Below are positions 38,024 through 50,297 of a DNA stretch of 64,000 bases, one piece after another. The stretch is from Rosellinia necatrix. Taxonomy: Eukaryota > Ascomycota > Sordariomycetes > Xylariales > Xylariaceae. The notes beneath the pieces were generated by a model, which searched no databases, was not told the DNA's origin, and saw nothing but the letters and a program-made list of their open reading frames with translations. Each line of letters opens with the position of its first letter. The stretch's first letter is position 1. A program made the translations under genes and the position numbers. Location: assembly GCA_021209875.1 (NCBI GenBank), contig JAGYVD010000001.1, forward strand, positions 4,154,001 to 4,218,000, given 5' to 3'.

Positions 38024-39316
38024 AGCATTAGGGGTTTTTTTTTTTTTTTCGTTACTCTTTTGGCATGTAAAATAGCTCCGGGGGCTGGCGTTTTGGTTAG
38101 AATATTAGACTGGGTAGACTATCAGCATAGGCAACGAATCAAATGACTAATTCATAATATGAATTTTCTTTTCTTTTCTTTTCTCTTCTTTTTCAAAAAA
38201 CTTCGTGTGACACATGTTAGAGACATTTCATCATAGTACTTCTGAATGTACTCGAGACTCGGTTACGGAGAAAACTTAGCTTCACACTTCCGTACAAGGT
38301 TTACGGTCCCTAGCCAAATAAGTAACCTTTGAGCGAGAACGGAATGAACAGATAACGTTGAGAATGACGACTCATGGCTTACGGATCCTCACACCCCGAA
38401 GGTATAACAAAAAGCAGGTATGTTTAAACTCTCTCGGATATGAATAGTGTCGGTGATCCGAGGTGTTTGATTTTTACGAGTTTTCGCGGGCTTCGTTGCT
38501 CGTATAGGCAGATCCCTCGTCTCAAGCAAAGCTGGCGTCTCACATCGTAAGGACAGATCTTCATGACCTACCTTTATGCTTCTCCTCCAAAGAGGAATGC
38601 CCTGTGCTGCTGCTAACAGGTTCGTGGAACTATTAAAAAAAGAAAAAAAAAATACTTACAAATAAAGTATATAAGCATAAGATCCACCGTAACTATACCT
38701 AAGGAGTCAAAAACCTTAGATATGGAATACTATACAGTCTCGCACTTTAGAACTTTCCTGAATCATTGTTGTTAGGTCTAGCACAGATGTGTGGGGTTTC
38801 CGCGCGTCAAACGTGACAGTATGATTTTGAAACGCCGACATGGGGCATGAATGCTGCCGCCGTGACCCTGCCTCACCTCATGTTACTGATACACACATCA
38901 TAGTGTGTGGAACAATGTAGTAGAAAATGCGAATGACTCTTAGTGCAAACTGATTGGAAACCCAGTGTCATGAATGGGATGGTAATTTACAATGCTAACA
39001 ATAAGACTGCATGCCCAGCCAAGTGAAGATAGCTGTGCTTTTCAGTACCCCTATTTCCTGATCATGGGCTGCCCAGCCGGATCCGAGGAGCAAACCATTT
39101 CCTAAGGAAAACAATAGTACACTTGAACCACCGTCCGGAGTAGCAGTAAGAACCCTTTGCCCTTCCCATGCATAAACCCGCCGACCAAGGGGCGTCATAC
39201 GTTCGTTTCCCCAGATATTCATGAGAACAGAGACCTCCCACTTTGACCAAATCTCATCGCTGTCGCCTACGCCTCCACCCGCGGAAGCCTCCGCATTTCA
39301 GCGGCGCATTAGACAC
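38024..39316. other. convergent intergenic region, no gene seen
   Basis: This holds the 3' regions of the P450 and DEF1. Simple T-rich and TTTTC runs occur at about 38035-38050 and 38166-38195, and an A-rich run at about 38634-38651. No coding signal was found. Confidence 0.6.
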
Positions 39317-42300
39317 CTAGTGGTAATTACCGCCCCATCCACCCTGATGACCTTGTCGGCCGCCATAGTAGCTTCCGAAACCTTGATTGCCGTAACCAGC
39401 ATATGGGGTATTTCCATGGCCCTGGCTACTGGAGGCCCCGAGGCCGTAACCACTGCCTGCAGTTTGGCCGCCGTGGAGGCCTTGGGTCAAATGGCTTGGG
39501 TATCCTCCGTAGCCGCCCATGCTTTGTTGGTTGGATTGCGGAGGTGGCAGGCCGGATGCAGCGGGGGTAGCGTTGGTCGTAGAACCGGGGCGTGCTGCGG
39601 CGGCAAGGGAAGGGCTGGGACCACCTCCGGTCTTTGAATCCCCGTAAGGCTTCAGATCGTCATTGCCACTACCAGGTGTCGCAGTAGGTGCATTTGCTGC
39701 GTTGAACGCCTGGCCACCTTGGGACGGGAAGCCGGTGCCTCGTCCGTAAGAATCGTGAACACCTCCAAACCCACTGGCACTGCCGAGCGCACCCGGAGCA
39801 CCTGATTGTTGTGCAGTGCCACTGCGACCGAAGTCGTTGATACCGGAAGTCAAGCCGGTCTCACGGCTACCGACAGATGATTGCCCAAAGCCGGCAGTGC
39901 CTGCCGTGGATGCATGATCGAAGGGAGCTTGAGGGGACATGCCATACTGATGGCCCTGGCCGTAGATACCGCCCTTACCATAAGGAGCACCAGCATATCC
40001 GCCTTGGCCGTACCCGGTGTACGGCTGGTTTATGTATTGAGCATAGTAAGGACTTGTGTAGTAGGGATGTTGATAGGGGTAAGAAGGCTGTTGCTGATGA
40101 ATGTTAGATTGAGGCTGAGTGGCCTGGCCAGAAGCCTGCTGCTGATTCTGGCCTACAGGGTTCGGCGTGTTGTGTCCGCTATTGTGGGCGTCGGTAGATG
40201 CGGCACCTGGGTAGCGTGACTGCTGGGCCCCGCTCTGGGGGTATTGGCTCAGGTTATCACTTTGGGAGGCATTATAAGCGCCAAATTGGCGACTTGTGGC
40301 ATTCGGCTCGCCGTGATTCTGGCCACCTTGCTGTTGACCATACCCATAATACGCACCGTACGAGTTCCGGCTTTGTTGGTCGGCTGTATAGTAGGACGAA
40401 TAATCATTTGGTCCGGAAGTAAAGGCACCGCTGGTTTGCGGCCCCGGAGCCTGGGTTGTGGTGGCTGGGAAGCCGTCATAGCTTGCTGTAGTTGCTGGCT
40501 GTTGGGTAAAAGTGTCGTAGGGCTTTTGGGGAAAGCCAGCAGCAGCCTCATGGGTGCTGGGCTGAGGGAATCGGCCATAAGCCGGATTACTGGATGGCAC
40601 TTGTGGTGCTATAGAACGATCAGTTGTGCCTACTAGCCTAGGGTATGGGGGACGTACGTTGAGCAGTTGAAGATGCCGGGCCAGTAGGTGGCGCTACAGG
40701 AGTTGCTGATACATGGTTAGTTGATCATTCCGGATCAAGTATAAGAATGGGAGGGAAATACCAGCTGCGGGAGCCTGAGGCGGAGCCTGAGAAATAGCAG
40801 GCTTCTGGACAGAGGGGAATGAATCTGGGACGGATGCGGGTTGCGAGATAGGAGGGAGGGAGGCTCGAGGCGCCGCCGGCGACTCGGCAGGAGGCTGAGT
40901 TCGGGTCTCCGGATCCTCACGATCACCATCGATATCCTCTTCGCCGCCGTTGAGGTTGAAAGCACCAAACTGGACCGCAGCACGGTCAACCTCCCGATTC
41001 CCGGGCATACGAACCGCCTCCTCTTGTTCAAGTAGACGTCGCTGGTAGCTGGGCATACGGGGTGCCGGTCGCTCTGTCGCCTTCAATGCAGTAGTGGCAT
41101 AACCGCTAGCGCTTGGTCGGGTGGCTTGATGCTGGGCCTGCGATGCGGAGAGGGGTGTCACTGCAGCGCTAGGTGGTGCGGGTTGGCGAGTATCCCAAGA
41201 ATCGGCCGCGGTGCTGGCCGCGGTCGCGGTCGCTGGGGGATGCGACTCGTCAGGGAGAAGATCCAGATTCACCTTGGTGAGATCATCTTCAGGCGGGGGT
41301 AGAGCAACTTCGGGTTCAACGATTTTGGCTGTTTCTGTGGGAACTGGTGGTTCAACAGGCGCCTCAACAGGTGTCGGCGTCTCTTCAACTTGAGGCTCCG
41401 GCTCGGGCTCTGGGACAAGGGGCTCAGCGGGAGGGAGAGATTCGAGGACTTCGGCAGGTCTAGGCGCGGGAGCTTCTTTTGGCTTAGGTGTAGGCTTTGG
41501 GGCGGTCGACTGTCTAAGCATGCTTGCCCAAGTCTTCGGAGCAGGCTGAGTAGTGGTCGGCTTAGGAGCTAGTTCAGGGATAGAGACAGGAGCAGGGGTG
41601 GCATTATCGGTAGTATCGGTGGCAGTGGAAGTCGGGTTAGTCCATTCGGCTGACTGTGATTCCTCGGGAGCGACAGCGCCGCCCCATGCGGAGGCTTCCT
41701 CGGTTGGAACTGATAGCTGGGTATCCTTGGCACGGTGGCCATTCGTAGTCGCGTGAGCAGCACCTCGGCCGCGGCCGCCTCCGCGGGCTCTCTCATTGCC
41801 GCGAGCGCGTCCACGGCTACCATCCGAGCGACCACCACGCACAGGCCTGCTGTTCCCGGATGATTCAGTGGGCCCAGTCGAAGGAGCATCGGATTTGGTC
41901 TTGGGTCGTGGGGCGGGTTTCTTCGTCTTAGGGACTTCACCCCATTGGGAGATTGTACCTGGGTTGGGCTGCATGTTAGCACAGCCAGCAAGACGATAGG
42001 AAATTATGACTCTGGTAAGATAAGGGTGGGATCAGGGATAAGGGCATGATAGCAAACTGACGAAGGGGTTTGAAAGGGACTTGAAAGGGGGGGGAAGGAG
42101 AAAGAGGAGGGAGGGGGGGGAAAGGAGACAGACGCACCCTCAGCAATTCGGGTAGCTGTAAGCTCGACATCGCCATCGGTTTCCTTCAGAGCGTAAAGAA
42201 TATCGGCATCAGACCAATCTGCGAACAGTTCCTTGATCAATCCAAGCTTTTCGCCGTACTGCTTTCTTAGCTGGACAATGTCGCCATCGTCATCGAATGC

Positions 42301-42441
42301 AGCGGGCTCTGCGGCGGCAGACTTGTCACCGTTAGCTCGTCGTGCACTCGTGTTGCGACCGCCGAAGCCTCCTCTGCCACCTCGACCGCCGCCCCTGCCC
42401 CGGGTGGTTGAGTTCTGGGTTCTGGATTGTACCTCAGCCAT
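39317..42441 (-). CDS. DEF1: RNA polymerase II degradation factor Def1
   Basis: Def1 promotes ubiquitylation and removal of stalled RNA polymerase II and also acts in telomere and stress biology. Four exons (introns 42137-41959, 40761-40706 and 40657-40609) join to 946 residues. Residues 10-30 are an Arg/Gly stretch. The CUE-like ubiquitin-binding domain lies at about 54-101 (VQLRKQYGEKLGLIKELF, then DWSDADILYALKETDGDVE). The middle is Pro/Glu/Ala-rich and disordered, with conserved GTISQWGEVPK just after the first splice and RRLLEQEEAVRMPGN later. The C-terminal 430 residues are Gln/Tyr/Gly/Ser-rich and prion-like, with many SYP and YYGYGQQQ segments. The 48-nt third exon is inferred from phase and splice signals only. 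In yeast the Q-rich tail keeps Def1 cytoplasmic until proteasomal processing. Confidence 0.88.
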
Positions 42442-44585
42442 TTCTTATGGTTGAAGTTGTGAATATATGGATGGGTGAAGCCCCTCGAAAGAAGGGATAC
42501 GATGGTTGGTAGTAGTCAAATCGGAAGTACCAATACACACACACGCGGGACCAGAGCGGGATTCACACGGGCGAGTTGCGGCTCGATGGCGTCGGTGCGA
42601 CAAGGCCAATGGAATATAATCTGGGGATTGCAATGGGAATCGTTAGCAGCTGGCCCAGGGCGGACGGGGACAGAGGACGAGGACGAGGAGGGAGCTCGAC
42701 TGGGTCAAGGCTGAGGGTGAGGCCGGCTGGAGCCCCAGGATTGGATTTCTTTCTACTGACTTTTCCGAGGACGTGGCGTGACGGGTGGTGTATGACTGCA
42801 GGATCAACCAATTGTCTGCTGACAACGGGAATCACACGCTTTCAGAAGAGATGGGGGAGTCCTCGGCGACGCGGCGCAACGATTAACGGTGATGGTAAAG
42901 TGTTCTGCTTTTTTTTTCGTGTTATTGTGGTGAAGGTGGTGGAGAGGAATGATGGTGGCGAGGTCAACCAACCATCAGCGAAGATGCACACCAGCAAGAA
43001 TCTCGTAGTTAGTGTCTGTCAAGGCTTTGCTGCAAGCGGTACGAAAGAGGAATGGGGTGAGTCGCTCTTGAGGCTGTGGGTTCAGGCAGGGAGGGCTGGG
43101 GGCAGTACCGTGGAGGTACTTAAGTACTTGGGCAAGTAAGCATGTACCACTTGGCCAGGGGGGCCAAAACGAAGATCTGGGGCTGGCAGGGACTGACGGA
43201 CAGCTCCTGACGGTCCAGTGTTTGGCCAGATGCGCTAGCGAGTAATGACCCACTTCTCGGTATTCCTTCAACAGGTTCCAGGTTGCCTCGGAATCGTGAT
43301 TAGCTTTCTTAGGTTCGACCAACTAGTGTACCTAATCGTCCTGTCACATGTACCCGCGTATGTAGTGAATCCGCCTGGTGCCGCAAAGGTATTTATTGCC
43401 CACTGTACTTGAGCATTGAGGGAGGTGTTTGTGTGTACTACGTAAGTGGTAAATACCTGCTTACCCTGGGTACTTAGGCAGGGACCTAACATACCTACGA
43501 AGTACCGAAAGTAAAATGGTGAGGGTAGGACAGGTACCTCGGGGCGCTTGCTCTGTGCAATGGTAAAATGATTGATTTGGTTGAGTCAATGCTTCTCGCC
43601 CAAGTGCCAATGGCTCAAGCCACAGAATAAAGTAGGCAACTATAGCCAAGAGAGACAACAAATAATTCAACGATGATCAAACATCCACAGAAGTATCCTG
43701 ACAACTATCAACTATCAATAGGGTAGGTGCACCGTGAAGGTATATTATTAGTAAATAGACCATGCCTAGGTACTTAGTACATAATTGATTGAGTACCTAA
43801 GGCAGCTCTATCCATACAAGTACCCAAGGTAAATGTACCTCTACCTAAGTACCCAGTAGGTAGGTAGGGCTCCGTATAATACTACCTAGTAAGTAGGTAG
43901 TTGTTATATTACCCCGTACAACCAAATGTTGACCTTTTTTTCCAGGTCGCTACATACTCAGGCAGCATGCTCAAGTCTGTGGTAACGAAGATACAGTGAT
44001 TGGCAGTATAGCACTTCGTTACTAAGAATTACTACCATCGCAACTCACTTCATGGTTGCCATTTCGGGAAACCTTATGTAATTACCTACCTAGGTAGGTA
44101 TCCTAGCTTATGTTGCTAGGTACCCACCTGACACCTAGCTAAATATTAGGCCTCTGTTATGGGTAGTTACGATTTATTGGTTAAGTCACGTGCCCCTGCT
44201 CGACCGTTACACCGGATTCTCCGATTCTCCACGCCGAGAACAGTAGGCAGATAAGTAGGTACCCCTTCCGGGTCCGGCCAGGTCAATTCCACCATCGAAC
44301 GATGGCCTAGGTCGTCATCTTCGCTGTCTGTCTGCATGCCAACCAAGTTGGGCTGTGATTATCCTATGTCGTGCCAAACCCACCACCGACTGCCGGGCCG
44401 ATAGCGACAGTTTAATCGAGCATCGTGTACTAGCCGCCTTCGAGACATCCACGCAACTCCGACATACATACATACAAACATACATACATATACATACATA
44501 TACATACATACCTGCGACATCGCGGCAGCATAGCGAAGCTCTCGATTTCGTCATCCCCGCATCGCACCCGATCTTCCGGTTCGCC
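42442..44585. other. intergenic region upstream of DEF1
   Basis: This is the 5' region of DEF1 (minus) and of the gene at 44586 (plus). CCTAGG-family repeats are dense between 43300 and 44260, including an 18-nt palindrome at 44083-44100. A TACA/CATA microsatellite lies at about 44463-44512, just before the next gene. A 187-codon ORF at 42576-43139 has no recognisable content. Confidence 0.55.
44463..44512. repeat. TACA/CATA microsatellite
   Basis: Tandem CATA units with a few interruptions lie 75-120 nt before the start codon at 44586. They are probably in the 5' UTR or core promoter. Confidence 0.8.
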
Positions 44586-45848
44586 ATGGTCGTCCGAACG
44601 CCGGCCCTGGGCTCGATGAGGAGAGGATTATTACACCAGCCCTTGCCGCTCAATCGTCGCGAGTCTCAGCAACTCCTTGAATCGATCACCAGCTCCTTCC
44701 GTAAGAACCTAGACCGAGAACATCCGTGGGGGGCGGATGAGACATCGACCGATACCTCGGCGAGCTCGACGAGCTTGACATCGGATTCGGCCGAACCGCC
44801 GCCATGTGAACCGCCATGTGAACTGCGATGTGGATTCCCCCCTCGTCCCGTGGACCGACATCTGCGCGCCATCCTCACCAACCCCCTCTTCGCCCAACCG
44901 CGCGATGACACGTCCACGCCCGCCATTCGCAACAAGGCCTACGGTGTCTTTGACATGGCCGTGTCGAGAGGTCTGATGACCCCTCGCCGCGCTGTCGGCT
45001 TTTTGGCCACTGTCCGATCACAGCTCGTCGCCGAATCTCCCAACAATATCCGCCAACGAATGGGAGCGTCGGGCGCAGGGCTTCGCGTCTTGCAATGGTT
45101 GCGTGCATTGGGACTAGAAAAAGACCTTAACTTCCTCGGCAACCACTCCTTCGTGAAGCTCATGGTAGCATTCTTATATGCTGAAGGCCTTCAAGACGTT
45201 GCGTGGAGTTGGTTGGCCCAGCTAGCTGCCCGGGCTGCCGAGCTAGAGTTCGAGAATAATCCAGACAGGGCCAATGCCATGACATTGTCCAAACTCACGT
45301 CCGCCATAATACGTGAAAATAGCGAGTCTGACTCATCCCCAGTCAGTCTAGACGGGTCATTTGTGGCACTAGAAAGAGCAAGCAGCATGTTACCTCGCGG
45401 AAACCGGGTTGGTAGGGCTGCTGTTAAGAATGCATGGGCTGGCCTCTCATGGGCATCAACCGTCAATGCCCTTGAACGTCCCAAACCGTCCGTTGAACGC
45501 TTTGAGAGATTTGTCGATATTGGGAGGCCTCTAAATCTTCCGCTTGACCTCGCGCACTTGGATCTGCATCATCCGACGGCCCCAACTCACTCCGCCGCCG
45601 TCGAGTACCTCCGCCTGCGGCAGGAAATCGCAAACGACATATCGGATATGAAACCACATATCCGACAACGAGTCCTGTGTCTGGTATTAGATGCTGCCGA
45701 GAAGCTGACTCGCACTCGTCAATCTGCCGAAGCACCTTGGGTGGAGCGAATGAGGATCGCCATTTGCGAGAAACTCAACCTTGACATTTTGAATATTCGA
45801 ATAGAGGATTCTCTAAACTCCGTTACCCCGCTTCGCAAGAGTCTCTAA
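44586..45848 (+). CDS. conserved-looking protein of unknown function, possibly mitochondrial
   Basis: I do not recognise the family. From the Met at 44586 (MVVRTPALGSMRRGLLHQPL) the protein has 420 residues. The open frame extends 77 codons upstream but that part runs through the TACA microsatellite and looks non-coding. The first ~50 residues are basic with few acids (LLHQPLPLNRRESQQLL, then SITSSFRKN), which fits a mitochondrial presequence. A Ser/Thr/Pro-rich linker is followed by an all-helical region (AIRNKAYGVFDMAVSRGLM, then FLGNHSFVKLMVAFLYAEGL). Helical pairs of this kind recall PPR/TPR-like solenoids but no repeat is clear. No membrane segment is evident. The C-terminal part contains HIRQRVLCLVLDAAEKL. 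Confidence 0.75.
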   Translation: MVVRTPALGSMRRGLLHQPLPLNRRESQQLLESITSSFRKNLDREHPWGADETSTDTSASSTSLTSDSAEPPPCEPPCELRCGFPPRPVDRHLRAILTNPLFAQPRDDTSTPAIRNKAYGVFDMAVSRGLMTPRRAVGFLATVRSQLVAESPNNIRQRMGASGAGLRVLQWLRALGLEKDLNFLGNHSFVKLMVAFLYAEGLQDVAWSWLAQLAARAAELEFENNPDRANAMTLSKLTSAIIRENSESDSSPVSLDGSFVALERASSMLPRGNRVGRAAVKNAWAGLSWASTVNALERPKPSVERFERFVDIGRPLNLPLDLAHLDLHHPTAPTHSAAVEYLRLRQEIANDISDMKPHIRQRVLCLVLDAAEKLTRTRQSAEAPWVERMRIAICEKLNLDILNIRIEDSLNSVTPLRKSL

Positions 45849-46281
45849 TGACGGTTACGTTCCTCGGCGTTTGGGCGGTTTGGTATGACATTGTGTTTAT
45901 GATATCCACATTGGGTTGGCGTTTTTGGGTCGGGAAGAGATCTACCTATGTACGGTTTTGACAGTTATAACACAGAACCATGAGTTCAAATATAGCGGAT
46001 TCGGCCGTAGATATCCGTTACACCGCCAATCTTCACCTCTATCTAGTAGTAGCTACGTGCCGTGGCTTCGGTATTTGAGACAGGGGGCCATGACAAAAGT
46101 ATATATAAGTCACGCAAAATCCGGGTAGGTATTTATGTCCTTTTCCAATACCCCTATTATTCAGTATATCTTGGGGCTCAGTCTTGTAAATGTACACGAT
46201 TCTGGACTGTCGTACCTGGTAATTCTTACCACCGAAACAAATAATTCCTCCATCCAAAAGGGAACGGAATTCGACTACATT
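45849..46281. other. convergent intergenic region
   Basis: This holds the 3' regions of the gene at 44586 and of the kelch gene. No gene was seen. Confidence 0.6.
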
Positions 46282-46963
46282 TCATTCCTCCATTCCGTTC
46301 ACAACGCGCAAGGCCCGCCTCGGCCCAAGCACGACACTAAAGAAATTGGGCTCGCGGCCGTCGAGGAAGGCATCCGCCGACCCACCACTCCGCGTGCTCC
46401 TCGTCGCGCTGCTCTTCGACCTGTCGATATCACCCGCCGTCGTCGCCCCTCCCCCACCGGCAGCAAAGCTATCGTAGCTCAGACGCCACGGTCGTCTCTC
46501 CTCGCTTCGCCGAGGCCTCCCGGCACGCGCGGACCCGGATCCGGAGCCGGAGCCCAGGCTCGGCTCGTCGCCATCGCCGCCAGTCATGAATCCGGGCTCA
46601 CCGGGCCGCAATTGTCCGACCCACGCGAAGCGCTCCCCTCCATCTTCATTCCTCCCGCCGCTGCCGGGGGTGGTCGGGTATTTCTTGCGCAACTTCTCGC
46701 CGCCCATCGCCGCCGCCGCCGCCGCTGCTCCTGCCATCACGCCGCCGCCGCCGTCGTCGTTTTCGAAGTCGCTCTCGCCGTAGTCATTGGCGATGTCCAT
46801 GTGCCTCCTGTACGCGCGCACCTGGCGGCGCCACAGCCAGGCGCAGAACCCCAGGTAGAAGGCGGACAGGCCCGCCAGCCCGGCGACGACGCCCGCGGCT
46901 ATGGTGCCGCTCTCATCCCCGCCCCCGCCGCCACGGCCCGGGTTCGTCACGGTGGCGGTAGGT

Positions 46964-46997
<34 letters not shown>

Positions 46998-49102
46998 CAG
47001 CCGTCGCGGTGACGGTGAAGACCGGGGCGCGCCCGTCCGGAACGGGCCGGCCGTCGCGGGGCCCGAGGCGGGCTGCGTGGCCGTCGCGCCGCCGCCCGAC
47101 GACCCGCCGACCACGGACTGCACCGCGTCCGGGACCCGGTACCCGCGGCTGCCCGCGAGGACCGTGTTGCCGGCGTCCTCCGCGTCGGGCGCGTGGCCCC
47201 CGCGGCGAACGACGGCCGCCACGCGAGCTCCGACGCGTCGAGGACGTAGACGCCGGGCGCCTCGCACGCGGCCCCGCCCGCGGCGCCGTAGCCGCCGACG
47301 ACGACGATCTGCCCGTCGCGCGCCGCGCACGAGTGCCCGCGCGCGCGGCCGGCGCGGCCCCGCGGCCTCGACCCGCACCCACGTGAACGACGGGACCGTC
47401 AGGATCCACACGTCGGCGTACTGCTCCTGGCGCCCGACGGGGAGCAGGTCCTGACCGCCGTACATGTAGACGTTGAAGGAGCTGGCGTCGGGCGCCGAGA
47501 AGACGACGGCGCAGGCGTTGACGCGCGCGCGGGGCATCGAACCGCTGCCGCCGCCGCCGCCGCCGGAGGAGGAGGAGGAGGAGGAGGAGGAGGTCACCTG
47601 GTGATACCAGCGGCTGCTCGCGATGTCGTAGACGTCGATGGTGGTCATGGACGCGAAGGCGTCGGTCGTGTCGTTGCCGCCGACGGCGCCGCCGCCGAGG
47701 CCCAGCAGGACCCCGCTCGGGCCCCAGCCGGGGACGTACACGAGGGTGGCGTCCGCGCGCTCCGCGAAGCCGTCCCCCCCTTGGTCACCGGCCCACGTGA
47801 TGTTACGATACGCGCCTCCGGGCCGCGGCGCGCCGGACTGGCCGAGCGAGTCCACCTGCGCGTTCGCGTAGCCCGGGTGGGTGAACTCGAGCAGGCTCTT
47901 CAGGTACACCCGGGCCACCTGGTCCGACCACCCCGGCGTCGTCGCCCAGTCCAGGTGCCCGCCGAAGTACCAGCTCAGGCCCAGCTCGGGCACCGACACG
48001 CCGGCGCCCTCGGCCGCCCGCTGCACGGCCGCGCCCCCCGCGTCGGAGTACCGGCCGGCGGACGTCCGGGGGTCCTGCAGCTCTGTCCAGGAGGTCGACG
48101 CTATGTCGTACATCCAGGTCGAGACGGGCGGCGGGTTGGTTGACGGGAAGTCGAACTCGCCCCCGTATAGATATAGGTGGTCGAAGTCGTTCCAGAGATA
48201 TCCTAGGGATACGGCTGGCGGGCCCGAGGGCTCGGGCATCCCGCTTATAGCGGGAGAGCTAGTGTCCCACGACTTTGTTAAATCGATCGTAACAAAACTA
48301 TCGCCTACTCATCGTTAGCAGGGAAGATCAGCGTTTAGCTTGGATTGCACATACTCCATGTGTTGTCTGTCTGATCAGCAGACATCTTAACCCGGCCCCC
48401 GTAATAATAAAGTGTCCCGTTTAGCACAGCACCTACGATAATTAGCATTTGATTGTTTCCTATGCACTGTCTTTGACAATGAAGCTTACTTTGCCCGGCC
48501 CACCTCTTGCACACATCTGTTGGGCTATTTGCGCGGTCTTCTACCGAAGATCTAATGATGGGCTCCCGAATCACACCCGCATCCACGCCGCCGAGTTCAA
48601 CCTTGTGACGACCCCCTCTATAACCTATAGTGGGGATAGCTACCGCAATTATCAAGGCGATCAGGGTGAATCTGTGTATCCTTGACATTGCCGCGGGCGG
48701 TGTAGTTGCGGCTGATTTGATGGTCGGTCGTCGCTCCGGGATTAGCTTCGAAAGCCATCGAGACTTTCCCCGCGTTGATTCCCCTCCGATGGAATTCTGG
48801 CGACCCTGTGCCTGGAGAATTGGCTCCGACGCTCGCCTAGCAGTCTCTCTAGATTTGTTTTCTTCATACTCCTGCCCACCAACTGGATACCTAATGTCCT
48901 GTCCACCGTCCTCCTCCAGCCCGGTTTCACGAAACACCGACTTCCGTCCTTTGCGGATTTTGCTAGTCATAGGAAACGGCACGAATTTCGAGCCCTCTTC
49001 TATCCTGTCGGAAGTAAGTTGGGAATTAAAGGGCGGTCGTTCGATACTTGGGTGTTGTCCGCCTGGATCTGGAGCGCTGTGTCGAGCTTGCGAGGACGTC
49101 AT
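46282..49102 (-). pseudogene. kelch-repeat membrane protein, frame broken in GC-rich stretch
   Basis: The 5' exon (49102-48355) encodes a cytosolic N-terminus, a hydrophobic segment (RFTLIALIIAVAIPTIGY) and the first part of a Cys-containing ectodomain. An intron at 48354-48308 restores the frame NTWIGDSFVTIDLTKSW. The next exon encodes kelch blades of a beta-propeller (HLYLYGGEFDF, FNVYMYGGQDLL, WYHQVTSS). A run of Ser then Gly lies near 47590-47535. From about 47350 the frame is lost. A further blade (DGQIVVVGGYGAAGG) is readable one base over (near 47325-47280). The original frame returns near 47205 with APDAEDAGNTVLAGSRGY. A third frame, from about 47025, carries FTVTATADGGG, the membrane helix VVAGLAGLSAFYLGFCAWL and a disordered tail ending at 46282. 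All parts look coding, so this is either sequence error in GC-rich DNA or a very young pseudogene. Function unknown; fungal relatives are single-span membrane proteins with a kelch ectodomain. Confidence 0.72.
47534..47595 (-). repeat. Ser/Gly homopolymer-coding tract (GAG and CGC runs)
   Basis: On the plus strand this is a CCGCCG run followed by a GAGGAG run. In the kelch gene they encode poly-Gly after poly-Ser. Such runs are prone to length changes and sequencing error. Confidence 0.8.
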
Positions 49103-50297
49103 AATGAAAGGGTGTGGTGATTATATAGCCATACGTAGCTGTCATTCTTCGTCTAGGTTATTGGACCGCCACGCCGTTGCACGTATTGCGGGGAGAAATC
49201 CGACATGGGAAATACGAGGCCACAGCGTCCTTTAAGATCCATATGCTCAGCAGGGGGGGTGTCAATTAGTCGCCACCTAGTCGTGGTGGTTTCATGACAT
49301 ATATAGGTAATTCTCCCTGTTTACTACTACCAAACTACTACCAAATCAACGGCCGAGCCCGCAATACTAGCTAGGATCTCCAGTCAATAATGCGAGGATT
49401 CGTCTAACAGCTTTAATAATGATTCAAGCTATGGTGATTTGGTGCAGTGTCGAGTCGTGGACCTGCCCCGTCCAATCATTTCCAGCTCGGTGAGGATACC
49501 CGACTCGACTGCATCATCAAATCTCCTTCCCTTATAACCTACGTTACGTTACCTCGAAATCCTCCCGCTATGAACCGTGCTGCGAATTCAAGATGGGCAA
49601 TCGAGATTACCCCAGATAGACACCCCAGAGAAACCCAAGAAAAAAAGCCCTTTACTCCTTGTCGACTCTTTCGGTGCTCCATTGCCGTTTTGGGATGATT
49701 ATCCGAAATCTCGGGATTTAATTGGTTCATATAATGGCGGTGCTATTGCAGAATGACGACGATAAACCATCATTCTGGGTTTTCACCCACTAGGTACCTA
49801 ACCTACCTACCTACCTACCTACCTACCTAATCTATAGTGGCAGGGCGATCAGAACATCTCACCGGAGCTTATGCCCCAACCAATTATACCACGCATCAGT
49901 CACTACCGTGTAGACAGCACGCTGTCTGGCACGCCCAGCCCTTGTGCAGCTGGTGTCTATCTATATTGGGGTTCATAACTCCTTGAATATGACGTATTCG
50001 AGCAATCCTCCCAGGTATCACCGCGTACATGGACACCCAAAGATGCATGCGTAAAACAAATGTGAATGGTTATCTATCTAGAGTTAGATACATTAATGTG
50101 ATCGATCTAATGCAAACGTCCCCATAATAGAGCGATTCACTTGTTCCATATCCGTTTCAGCGGTTGGTGAATGTGCATGCTCTAACCAAATTATCGAACG
50201 GCACTAACCGGACCAACACATTGAATTAGGTTGCAAGTCTTTCGTCTTTCATGTCTACTACCCCTTCTATCCCCCGCTTCGCATGGGTAATGCGGTA
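49103..50297. other. intergenic region, no gene seen
   Basis: This is the upstream region of the kelch gene and the 3' side of the dehydrogenase. An ACCT microsatellite with seven units lies at 49801-49828. A small ORF at 49447-49698 has no supporting feature. Confidence 0.55.
49801..49828. repeat. ACCT microsatellite, seven units
   Basis: Seven perfect tandem ACCT units belong to the same simple-repeat family as the TAGG tract near 21 kb. Confidence 0.9.

Noticed and set aside
42576..43139. 187-codon plus-strand ORF upstream of DEF1
   Set aside because: It lies in the presumed 5' UTR/promoter of DEF1 on the other strand, is Gly/Arg-rich without motif and has no sign of exons.
46282..47409. 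A separate 375-codon gene
   Set aside because: Its N-terminal third is Arg/Gly/Pro shadow sequence, and only its second half (membrane helix and tail) is protein-like. That half continues the kelch gene after the frame changes.
46135..47454. 439-codon plus-strand ORF over the kelch gene
   Set aside because: Arg/Pro/Ala-rich antisense frame in GC-rich DNA. The opposite strand has a clear membrane helix and kelch motifs.
48450..48500. A 23-nt intron (gtaagcttc...agacag) in the kelch gene
   Set aside because: Too short for a fungal intron, and the frame reads through without a stop.
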